From assembly GCA_902472795.1 (NCBI GenBank), contig CABROZ010000042.1:1-17608 (forward strand): 17,608 nt of DNA. The letters are read 5' to 3'. The translations under genes were made by a program, and so were the position numbers. Every line of letters starts with the position of its first letter. Position 1 is the stretch's first letter. The notes under the pieces were generated by a model, which had not been told where the DNA came from, made no database searches, and was given only the letters and a program-made list of their open reading frames with translations. This stretch comes from an uncultured Bacteroides sp. GTDB lineage: Bacteria > Bacteroidota > Bacteroidia > Bacteroidales > Bacteroidaceae. Positions 1 through 6,284 of this stretch are shown here, in pieces.

Positions 1-470
1 TGGTTGACTTTGTCTTTTAACTGTTGGGTTGCGAACAATTGTGCAAGCGGCTGGTTGGGAGCAAGCTTGTGATACTCGCGGATGAACAGCGTGATAACGT
101 CGTCCTGGCTTGTAGTAGCCTGTTTGGCGGCAGTTGACAATGCCTGGTTGAACGCTTCGTCGGTCTTGTTGTCTGCCAATGTCTTGATGACATCGGGTAC
201 GGAAACTTCGAGGATGACGTTCATACCACCCTTCAAGTCCAGACCGAGACTGATTTCCATCTCACGACAATCTTTCAGAGTCCAGTTGCCAAACCACACT
301 TTCTCGTTCGCTAAAGAATCTAAGTAGTCCTGCTCTACTTTTTCGTCTCCTTTTGCATACTCCTTAGCCTTGTTGGTATAGTAGCGAGTTACAAAAGAAA
401 AGGATAAGTAGAACACGCAGACCAGTGTGAGTAAGATGGCAAAAACCCTTACAAATCCTTTGTTTTGCAT
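1..470 (-). CDS. secDF: Protein-export membrane protein SecDF, N-terminal part (cut by window start)
   Basis: The first 156 codons are present, running off the left edge. SecD/SecF is the accessory part of the Sec translocase in the inner membrane and uses the proton motive force to help pull exported proteins across. The visible protein has one N-terminal membrane segment (about residues 6-27). A charged periplasmic stretch follows, then the SecD hallmark LGLDLKGGMNVILEV at about residues 75-89. In Bacteroidales SecD and SecF are normally fused in one long protein, so secDF is the likely full gene; the SecF part lies outside the window and is inferred. The start at 470 precedes the membrane segment directly and is preceded by an A-rich weak ribosome site (AAAAGTAAC). 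It probably has its own promoter (-7 box at 529-536) and is separated by 113 bp from the M3 peptidase gene upstream. Confidence 0.93.
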   Translation of the reverse strand, partial: MQNKGFVRVFAILLTLVCVFYLSFSFVTRYYTNKAKEYAKGDEKVEQDYLDSLANEKVWFGNWTLKDCREMEISLGLDLKGGMNVILEVSVPDVIKTLADNKTDEAFNQALSTAAKQATTSQDDVITLFIREYHKLAPNQPLAQLFATQQLKDKVN

Positions 471-528
471 GTTACTTTTAGTTTATTATGATTACTTTAT
501 TTAATTAATTCTAACGTGTATAAGGCTG

Positions 529-536
529 CAAATATA
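529..536 (-). promoter_or_regulatory. Candidate Bacteroides -7 box for secDF
   Basis: On the minus strand this reads TATATTTG, a match to the Bacteroides primary sigma -7 consensus TAnnTTTG. It lies about 60 bp upstream of the secDF ATG. No clear TTTG -33 element is seen at the usual 19-20 nt spacing, so this rests on one box and its position. Confidence 0.5.
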
Positions 537-583
537 GCTTTTTTTTCACATTTGGAAGTAAAAGGAACTCAAATATTTGCATA

Positions 584-2668
584 TTATTTCATTCCGCGGT
601 TTTTTAACATCGGTTCCAGTTGGGGCTCGGCTCCGCGGAAATTCCTGTAAAGAGTCATGGCGTCTTCACTGTCGCCTTTCTCCAGAATGTTGTGACGGAA
701 CAGGTCGGCTGTGTGACGGTCGAAGATGCCGTTTTCCTTGAAGGCTTCGAAAGCGTCGTTGTCGAGCACGTTGGCCCAAAGGTAACTGTAATAGCCTGCC
801 GCATAGCCGCCGATGATGTGGCTGAAGTAGGTAGTGCGGTAGCGTGGAGCTATTTCGGGGATCAGTCCCAGACGGTCCATGGCTTCTTTCTCGAAGGCTA
901 TTACGTCTAAACCTGTGGTGTCGGTCAGGTTGTGAAGGTTCATGTCGAGAATGGCGGCAGCCAGCAGTTCGGTGGTCATGAATCCCTGGTTGAAAGTCTT
1001 TTGGTTGAGGATCTTTTCGGTCAGTTCGTCAGGAATTGTTTCGCCGGTCTGGTAATGCTTGGCGTACATCTTCAGTACTTCGGGTTCGGTAGCCCAGTGT
1101 TCATTGATTTGTGAGGGCAGTTCTACGAAGTCGCGTACGACGTTCGTGCCCGATGTTCCCTTGTATTGGCACTTGGTAAGCAGGCCGTGCAAGGCATGAC
1201 CGAATTCGTGGAACAGGGTTTCTACTTCGTCGATGGTGAGCAGGGAGGGAGTGTCGCCTACAGGTTTGGTGAAGCTGGCCACGTTGCAAACCAACGGACG
1301 GATGTCGCCCTGCTGTTCGCGGTAGTTGCTCATCCACGCACCGCCGCTTTTGCCTGCACGCGGGAAGTAGTCGGTATAGAAGATGCCTAATTGCGAACCG
1401 TCGGCGTCTTTCACTTCGAACACTTTAACGTCTGGGTTATAGACAGGAATGCTGTCCATTGGCGTAAGGATGATGCCATACAGCTTGTTGGCTACGGCGA
1501 AGGCACCTTCGCGCACGTTTTCAAGCTTGAAGTAGGGTTTGATTTGTTCTTCTTCGAGGTTGTACTTCTCTTTACGCAGCTTCTCGGTGTAGTACCACCA
1601 GTCCCAGGCCTCCAGCTTTTCGCCTTTGTTTTCGCGATCCATCAGCTTCTGCAGTTCTGCAGCTTCGGCCTTCGCTTTGGGCAGGGCATACTGCCACAGG
1701 TTGTTCAGGAAGTCCATGACGGTCTTCGAGTCCTTGGCCATGGTATTGTCGAGTACGAAGTTGGAGTAGCAGTCATATCCCAGCAGGCGGGCTTTTTCGA
1801 GGCGCAGGCTGACGATTTCGGTGATGATTTTCTTGTTGTCGTTCTTGTCGTTGTTGTTGCCGCGCTGGATGTAGGCTTTATATACCTTTTCGCGTAGCGG
1901 ACGGTTGGCCGAGTATTGCAGGAAGGGCAGGCGGCTGGAGTTGTGCAGGGTAAACAACCATTTGCCTTCCTGTCCGGCTGCCTTGGCTTCGGCTGCGGCG
2001 CTCTGACGGAACCATTCGGGCAGTCCGGCCAGGTCTTCTTCTTTATCGACAAACAGTTTGAATTCGTTGTTTTCGTTCAGGATGTTCTTGTCGAAACGGA
2101 TACCGAGGGTGGATAGCTGTTTGTTGATTTCGCGCAGACGAGCCTGTTTGTCGGCCGGCAGGTTGGCACCCGAGCGAACGAAGTTTTTATAGGTTTTTTC
2201 CAACAGGCGTTGCTGTTCGGTCGTCAGCCCAAGGCTGTCCTTTTGCTGATAGACGGCTTTTATTTTGGCAAACAGGGCTTGGTTGAGCAGGATGTTGTCG
2301 CTGTGGTCGGACATGACGGGAGCCAGCTTCATGGACAGGGCTGTGAGGTCGTCGGTGGTTTCGGCTTCGGTCAGGTTGTAGAATACGCCTCCCACACGGT
2401 CGAGGATGGGCGAACTGTTGTCGAAGGCAGCAATGACGTTATCGAAAGTGGGAGTTTCGGCATTGTCGATGATGGCTTGGATGTTGGCATTTTGTTCGTC
2501 GATGCCCTTCATGAAAGCGGGCTCGTAATGTTCCAGTTTGATCTGGTCGAACGGTGGAACCCCGTAAGGGGTCTGAAACTCGGTAAGGAACGGATTGGTT
2601 TCCGTTTGGGTAGCACAGGAGTACATCATACAACTTGCGGCTAAGATTAGAATACTTTTTTTTATCAT
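584..2668 (-). CDS. dcp: M3-family zinc metallopeptidase lipoprotein (peptidyl-dipeptidase Dcp-like)
   Basis: 694 residues, the normal size for a bacterial M3 peptidase of the Dcp/oligopeptidase A group, which removes dipeptides from the C-terminus of small peptides or cuts short oligopeptides. The zinc site is intact: HEFGH at 487-491 (H487 and H491 as ligands, E488 catalytic) and the third ligand E516 in DFVELPSQ, 25 residues on as expected. The substrate-binding stretch SHIIGGYAAGYYSYLW is at about 616-631. The N-terminus is a lipoprotein signal with lipobox-like MYSC, giving C18 as the lipidated cysteine, so the enzyme probably sits in the cell envelope facing the periplasm rather than in the cytosol like E. 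coli OpdA. It is the last gene of the rhomboid/EEP string, 48 bp behind its neighbour, with no promoter box in the gap. The choice between Dcp and oligopeptidase A specificity is inferred from similarity only. Confidence 0.92.
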   Translation of the reverse strand: MIKKSILILAASCMMYSCATQTETNPFLTEFQTPYGVPPFDQIKLEHYEPAFMKGIDEQNANIQAIIDNAETPTFDNVIAAFDNSSPILDRVGGVFYNLTEAETTDDLTALSMKLAPVMSDHSDNILLNQALFAKIKAVYQQKDSLGLTTEQQRLLEKTYKNFVRSGANLPADKQARLREINKQLSTLGIRFDKNILNENNEFKLFVDKEEDLAGLPEWFRQSAAAEAKAAGQEGKWLFTLHNSSRLPFLQYSANRPLREKVYKAYIQRGNNNDKNDNKKIITEIVSLRLEKARLLGYDCYSNFVLDNTMAKDSKTVMDFLNNLWQYALPKAKAEAAELQKLMDRENKGEKLEAWDWWYYTEKLRKEKYNLEEEQIKPYFKLENVREGAFAVANKLYGIILTPMDSIPVYNPDVKVFEVKDADGSQLGIFYTDYFPRAGKSGGAWMSNYREQQGDIRPLVCNVASFTKPVGDTPSLLTIDEVETLFHEFGHALHGLLTKCQYKGTSGTNVVRDFVELPSQINEHWATEPEVLKMYAKHYQTGETIPDELTEKILNQKTFNQGFMTTELLAAAILDMNLHNLTDTTGLDVIAFEKEAMDRLGLIPEIAPRYRTTYFSHIIGGYAAGYYSYLWANVLDNDAFEAFKENGIFDRHTADLFRHNILEKGDSEDAMTLYRNFRGAEPQLEPMLKNRGMK

Positions 2669-2716
2669 GGTATTAAGAATTTATGAGTCAATATTGGGGA
2701 TTGTCTTTTTCCGCGG

Positions 2717-3817
2717 TTACTCTTTTCTGGCAACGTAGCACCAGATGGGGTAGTGGTCGGACTCTTTTATCGAGCGGTCCACCGTGCAGTTGTAGCTTTG
2801 CAGGTTTCGGCTCAGTAATATGTTGTCGATACGGAAGTAGAACTTGTTTTGGTTGTACGAGATGCCTAATCCGCAACCCGACTGGGTGAAAGCGTCGGTC
2901 AGGTCTTGCCCGATCATGCGGTGGGCGTAGGAGATGGGCGTGTCGTTGAAGTCGCCGCATACTACGATGTACGGATGTTTGGAGCGGGTGATGGCGCGGG
3001 CTATGCTGTCGGCCTGTGGGGCACGGATGGCGGAAGCTTCGGCCAACTTGCGGATGAGCAGACGCAGACCGCTTTTTACCTTTTCCTTTTGGGGATCTTT
3101 CAGCATGCTTTCGTACACTACCTTGTCTTCCTTGGTCAGTTTGTTCGATTCCAGGTGGTTGTTGATCAGGGTCAGCGTGTCTTTTCCTATCTTTATTTCG
3201 TAGATGACAGAACCGTTGTAGCTACTCTTATAGTTTAACGGCTGTGCGGAGAGAATGGGGTATCTGGAGTAGCAGGCCATTTTGTTGGTCGAGCCTTTGC
3301 CCTCGCCCACCGTATGGATGCGGTGATAGGGATAGGCTTTCAGAGCCTGTTCCACATCTTTTTGAGTGAGATGATTTTTCGATGTCGATGTGGCATACTC
3401 TTGCAGGCACAGAATGTCGGCATCGCTTTCCTTTAGGTAATCGAGGATGGGATTCCGTCCGTCTGTTTTAGCGGTGCCGTCGAATCCCATAATGTTGTAC
3501 GAGAGGACTTTGAAACAACTGTCGGGCAGATGGTCGGTACGCCAGTTGACGGGGCAGTAGGTGTGCAACTGCGAGAAGCATAGCACGAAGCCCGCCAGCG
3601 GCACCAATGCCAGTTTGTAGCGTTGGATGATGAGCCAGAAAAGAAGGAAGCCGCCATTGACAAGTGCAAATATCGGGAAGGTCAGTCCGAAGCAGGACTG
3701 TACGGGATGTAGTTCCGGATCGATGTACGGACTGTAGGCGGCTAACAGCAGGAGTGCGGTGAAGAGCACGTTGGCCGTCAGAATCAGAAATACTACAAAG
3801 TAACCGAGATGTTTCAC
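2717..3817 (-). CDS. Membrane-anchored endonuclease/exonuclease/phosphatase (EEP) family protein
   Basis: 366 residues. Three hydrophobic segments (about 4-27, 43-65 and 68-85) form a membrane anchor, followed by an EEP fold (DNase I/exonuclease III/inositol phosphatase superfamily). The catalytic motifs are all present: N108 in LSYNIMG, E140 in LCLQE, NNH at 219-221, GDFND at 288-292, RIDNILL at 329-335 and SDHYP at 353-357. The enzyme should therefore be active as a metal-dependent phosphodiesterase or phosphatase. The substrate could be nucleic acid, a phospholipid or another phosphoester and cannot be told from the sequence. The anchor and topology suggest it acts at the inner membrane. 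It follows the second rhomboid by 53 bp and precedes the M3 peptidase by 48 bp, probably in one transcript. Similar three-TM EEP proteins are common next to rhomboids in Bacteroidales, which I recall as a general pattern and did not check. Confidence 0.9.
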   Translation of the reverse strand: MKHLGYFVVFLILTANVLFTALLLLAAYSPYIDPELHPVQSCFGLTFPIFALVNGGFLLFWLIIQRYKLALVPLAGFVLCFSQLHTYCPVNWRTDHLPDSCFKVLSYNIMGFDGTAKTDGRNPILDYLKESDADILCLQEYATSTSKNHLTQKDVEQALKAYPYHRIHTVGEGKGSTNKMACYSRYPILSAQPLNYKSSYNGSVIYEIKIGKDTLTLINNHLESNKLTKEDKVVYESMLKDPQKEKVKSGLRLLIRKLAEASAIRAPQADSIARAITRSKHPYIVVCGDFNDTPISYAHRMIGQDLTDAFTQSGCGLGISYNQNKFYFRIDNILLSRNLQSYNCTVDRSIKESDHYPIWCYVARKE

Positions 3818-3870
3818 TTGTTTCAGTTAATAATGGATGTTCTTTTAGGGGGGTGAAGAAACGGTGGTTT

Positions 3871-4761
3871 TTATCGTTTACTGGCATCGAACAGGCTTTT
3901 CTTCTCGTCCGATGTCAGGCTTTCGTAACCCGATTTTTTCAATTTGTCGAGTATGCGGTCTATTTCGTCCGACTGTGCCTTTTTGCGGGCGTTGTACTCG
4001 TAGTCGCTTTTTCGATTGGCACCGTAGTGAACCTTCATTTTGGGTTTGCGCGGCTTGAGGCTGAACAGCGAACTGACGGCATCGAGCACCTTGTTGATCC
4101 AGGCGGTGGCATCGGTGCCTTTGCTGAGTCCGGCTGCAAACCAAAGTCCGGCCAAAGCACCACCCAAGTGTGCGATGTGACCTCCTGCATTGCTCGAAGT
4201 GATGAACAGCAGGTCGGTACCGATGACGATCAGTGCCAGGTATTTCAGGCGGATGGTTCCGAAAAGCAGCAGGCGGATGGGATAGTTGGGCTCGCGATAG
4301 GCCGTAGCCGTTACGATGGCGAGCACTGAGGCCGAGGCACCCAGCATGAAGGAATAATCGACCATGGGGCGGAAGTAGGGGAAGATGTTGTAGGCAGCCA
4401 TGTAGAGGATGCCGCCGCAAATGCCTCCCAGCAGATAGACGCCACGAAGGTGCTTGGTCGAAAAGAATTGCAGGAACAGTGCTCCGAACCAGTAGAGCCA
4501 CAGCATGTTGAACAGGATGTGCAGGAGCCCTGCGTGCATGAACATATAGGTCAGGATGGACCACGGCTGTACGACGAAGCGTGCAGGAGAGGCCGGAAGT
4601 TCGAACCACTCGAAGATGCCGGTCAGGCTGCGGTTGAATAGCTGCACGACGACTTCGAACAATGTGGTCAATACGAATACGGCCACATTAATATATATAA
4701 GCCGGATATAAATGTTCCCTCTGCGGAAGGTTTCTTTCAAATCATTGATAATAGTAGCCAT
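3871..4761 (-). CDS. Rhomboid-family intramembrane serine protease with C-terminal cytosolic tail
   Basis: 296 residues. Rhomboids cut transmembrane segments inside the membrane with a Ser-His dyad. Visible motifs: HILFN (H81, N85, the oxyanion-side residues of TM2), GASAS (G141, catalytic S143) and HIAHLGGALAG (catalytic H198). Six hydrophobic segments cover about 20-215. The C-terminal 60-80 residues are hydrophilic and charged and end in DEKKSLFDASKR; this kind of tail occurs on many Bacteroidetes rhomboids and may be regulatory. The start at 4761 overlaps the 3' end of the upstream rhomboid by 20 bp, with the ATG inside the last codons (AGAAGAA lies just before it), so translational coupling is likely. 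It lacks its own promoter. The substrate is unknown. Having two different rhomboids side by side suggests paralogues with distinct or sequential roles. Confidence 0.93.
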   Translation of the reverse strand: MATIINDLKETFRRGNIYIRLIYINVAVFVLTTLFEVVVQLFNRSLTGIFEWFELPASPARFVVQPWSILTYMFMHAGLLHILFNMLWLYWFGALFLQFFSTKHLRGVYLLGGICGGILYMAAYNIFPYFRPMVDYSFMLGASASVLAIVTATAYREPNYPIRLLLFGTIRLKYLALIVIGTDLLFITSSNAGGHIAHLGGALAGLWFAAGLSKGTDATAWINKVLDAVSSLFSLKPRKPKMKVHYGANRKSDYEYNARKKAQSDEIDRILDKLKKSGYESLTSDEKKSLFDASKR

Positions 4762-5476
4762 TTCTTCTGTTCTTTCTTCTCCAATACATTATTAATATAA
4801 AGCCGAATATCATGCCGCCGAGGTGTGCAAAGTGTGCGACGTTGTCGCTTGCATTGTTGGCCAGTCCTGACCAGAGTTCGATGAGGGCATATCCGGCTAC
4901 GAAATATTTGGCTTTGATGGGGAAAGGCAGGGGGAAGATAAACATCTGCTGATTGGGAAACAGCATGCCGAAACCCAACAGGATGGCATATACAGCCCCC
5001 GATGCGCCTACGGTCGAGGCATTCAGCGTCAGGTTCAGGTCGGCCATGGCAGGATTGACGAAGTTCATGTTGCGGCTCAGTGCTTTGGCTCCTTCGCTGA
5101 ATACGCCTTCGATGGCGTCGGGTGTCATGCCCGACTCTAACGTAATGAAACGGATGCCCGTGACCAGTTCCTGAATGAGTCCGGCTCCGATGCCGCACAG
5201 CAGATAGTAGAACAGGAAACGTCTCGGACCCCATACCTGCTCCAAGATGCGGCCGAACATCCAAACGGCGAACATATTGAAAAACAAGTGGGCGAATCCG
5301 CCATGCATGAACATGTAGGTGATGAGCTGGGCAGCATTGAAATTGTCAGCCAAAATAAAGTGGAGGCCCAAATATTTGTTCAAATCTATATTGTAGCTTT
5401 GGGCGACGATGGTGCCAAGAAACATCAGTACGTTGATGATGAGAAGGTTCTTGGTGACGGTTGGTATATTGTTCAT
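4742..5476 (-). CDS. Rhomboid-family intramembrane serine protease (first gene of the operon)
   Basis: 244 residues, a compact six-helix rhomboid without the extra tail of its neighbour. Motifs: HLFFN (H63, N67), WGPRRF in the L1 region after TM2, TVGASGAVYA (G157, catalytic S159) and HFAHLGG (catalytic H218). A long loop of about 50 residues (roughly 107-155), rich in polar residues, sits before the TM that carries the serine; this is longer than in GlpG and is where the two paralogues differ most. The very basic C-terminus (RRKNRR) should be cytosolic by the positive-inside rule. It is the promoter-proximal gene of a four-gene string (rhomboid, rhomboid, EEP protein, M3 peptidase). A -7 box lies about 27 bp upstream of the ATG at 5476. 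Confidence 0.94.
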   Translation of the reverse strand: MNNIPTVTKNLLIINVLMFLGTIVAQSYNIDLNKYLGLHFILADNFNAAQLITYMFMHGGFAHLFFNMFAVWMFGRILEQVWGPRRFLFYYLLCGIGAGLIQELVTGIRFITLESGMTPDAIEGVFSEGAKALSRNMNFVNPAMADLNLTLNASTVGASGAVYAILLGFGMLFPNQQMFIFPLPFPIKAKYFVAGYALIELWSGLANNASDNVAHFAHLGGMIFGFILIMYWRRKNRRNGYYYQ

Positions 5477-5502
5477 ATTCTGTTTTTTCGTTCTGTGAGT
5501 TG

Positions 5503-5510
5503 CAAAAATA
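5503..5510 (-). promoter_or_regulatory. Candidate -7 box of the rhomboid/EEP/M3 operon
   Basis: Minus-strand TATTTTTG matches TAnnTTTG exactly. It is placed 27 bp before the first rhomboid ATG, giving a short leader of about 20 nt. The -33 position has no clean TTTG; it falls inside the inverted repeat at 5518-5537. Confidence 0.6.
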
Positions 5511-5517
5511 CGAATAA

Positions 5518-5537
5518 TTTCTGTTCTATAACAGAAA
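5518..5537. promoter_or_regulatory. Perfect 8-bp inverted repeat at the rhomboid promoter (possible operator)
   Basis: TTTCTGTT (5518-5525), a CTAT spacer and AACAGAAA (5530-5537) form a perfect 8-bp dyad. On the minus strand it covers the expected -33 region of the rhomboid operon, 7 bp upstream of the -7 box. Placement and symmetry suit a dimeric regulator's binding site. No known regulator is recognised, and no U-run follows, so it does not look like a terminator. Confidence 0.35.
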
Positions 5538-5593
5538 ATGGGATGAGTATTCTTTGTTTTTCTTGAAAATCCAATCTTTTTTTAGTGTTTTTA

Positions 5594-5624
5594 TTTGATA
5601 TTCAGAAATATTACTCTATTTTTG
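5594..5624 (+). promoter_or_regulatory. Bacteroides-type promoter of the HU gene
   Basis: TTTG at 5594-5597, a 19-nt spacer, then TATTTTTG at 5617-5624. This matches the Bacteroides consensus TTTG-N19-TAnnTTTG exactly. Transcription should start near 5631, giving a leader of about 55 nt before the ATG at 5687. Confidence 0.85.
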
Positions 5625-5686
5625 TAGATACCTGATTTAGTGGAGATAATAACTGTTGTATAACATACCTATTAAATTCGATCATT

Positions 5687-5953
5687 ATGAATAAAGCAGA
5701 ACTTATCAGTGCAATGGCGGCTGAATCCGGCTTTGCAAAGGCCGATTGCCAGAAAGCGTTGGATGCATTTGTAGCATCGGTGACTAAAACGTTGAAAGAA
5801 GGCGGAAAGGTTTCGTTGGTTGGCTTCGGTACCTTTTCGGTTATGACCAGGGCTGAGCGCGTCGGCATTAATCCTACTACGAAAGAAAAGATTAGGATTC
5901 CGGCGAAAAAGACAGCGAAATTCAAACCCGGTAACGAGTTGGCTATTGAATAA
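5687..5953 (+). CDS. HU-family nucleoid DNA-binding protein
   Basis: 88 residues, the standard length for HU. HU binds and bends DNA as a dimer and compacts the nucleoid. The N-terminal helical part (MNKAELISAMAAESGFAKAD, residues 1-20) and the DNA-binding arm motif GINPTTKEKIRIPA (about 59-72) followed by FKPGNEL are typical. The arm has VGINP where many HUs have an RxGRNP form, so one arm arginine is replaced by isoleucine; the proline that intercalates into DNA is kept. The gene is monocistronic as far as can be seen, with a strong-looking promoter. Translation begins without an obvious Shine-Dalgarno, as is usual in Bacteroidetes. A long structured 3' region follows it. It could equally be labelled hup/hupB; I leave the symbol blank because several HU paralogues usually occur per genome. 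Confidence 0.96.
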   Translation: MNKAELISAMAAESGFAKADCQKALDAFVASVTKTLKEGGKVSLVGFGTFSVMTRAERVGINPTTKEKIRIPAKKTAKFKPGNELAIE

Positions 5954-5971
5954 GCTGGTCGCAGATCAACG

Positions 5972-6070
5972 ACGAGGAGACGTGTCAGAAGAAAAAATAC
6001 ATCGGAGGAGGCATTCGCAGGCATTGCGGCCAAGGCCGGTCGAAAGGTTTCTTTTGGCACGTCTCCTCGT
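5972..6070 (+). ncRNA. Long stem-loop in the 3' region of the HU gene (unrecognised structured RNA)
   Basis: Positions 5972-5994 pair with 6048-6070 in an unbroken 23-bp helix (21 Watson-Crick pairs and two G-U). Of these, 13 bp (ACGAGGAGACGTG and its reverse complement) are perfect at DNA level. The 53-nt loop holds a further small hairpin, GGCCAAGGCC. The helix starts 18 nt after the HU stop codon. No T-run follows on either strand, so it is not an ordinary intrinsic terminator. No promoter box was seen just upstream, so it is probably part of the HU transcript or processed from it. No Rfam family was recognised. A small inserted repeat with terminal inverted repeats is the alternative. Confidence 0.45.
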
Positions 6071-6177
6071 TCAGGGGGAGCTTCTTTCCGGTCGGTTGTG
6101 CTTTCCTCCGGACAGATCGCTTCTTTGTCCCGACAAGGCATGTCCTTTTCCTCGGCGTGTAGAGGGCTTGCATAGGG

Positions 6178-6195
6178 AGCGGCTTATGCCGTTTT
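6178..6195 (+). terminator. Weak intrinsic terminator candidate after the HU gene
   Basis: AGCGGC-TTAT-GCCGTT can form a short stem of up to six pairs (one G-U), followed by a run of four T. It is the only terminator-like hairpin with a T-tail between the HU gene and argS. Four GC pairs is marginal. Confidence 0.3.
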
Positions 6196-6228
6196 GCGGG
6201 TAATTTTTACTTTTCGATAAAAGAGAAG

Positions 6229-6260
6229 TTTGTACCTTTCCATGCTTTTATGTACTTTTG
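6229..6260 (+). promoter_or_regulatory. Bacteroides-type promoter of argS
   Basis: TTTG at 6229-6232, a 20-nt spacer, then TACTTTTG at 6253-6260, a full TAnnTTTG match. Transcription would start near 6267, leaving a leader of about 18 nt, too short for a T-box or leader peptide. Confidence 0.75.
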
Positions 6261-6284
6261 CGCCAGGAAAATACATTATAAGTC

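Larger units (their letters stand above)
5954..6284. other. Intergenic region between the HU gene and argS
   Basis: 331 bp with no convincing gene. It holds the 23-bp helix at 5972-6070, a small TTGTC-CC-GACAA hairpin at 6125-6136, the weak terminator at 6178-6195 and the argS promoter at 6229-6260. Open frames across it on both strands show no recognisable family and no start signal. Confidence 0.7.

Noticed and set aside
5611..6141. 176-codon minus-strand frame running antisense through the HU gene
   Set aside because: It overlaps the HU gene, its promoter and the helix region. It has no family features and no promoter box of its own, so it is an antisense by-product.
5946..6203. 85-codon plus-strand frame after the HU gene
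   Set aside because: It starts at a TTG inside the HU stop region, is rich in Arg/Leu with no recognisable motif, and covers the structured RNA. The composition looks like translated non-coding DNA.
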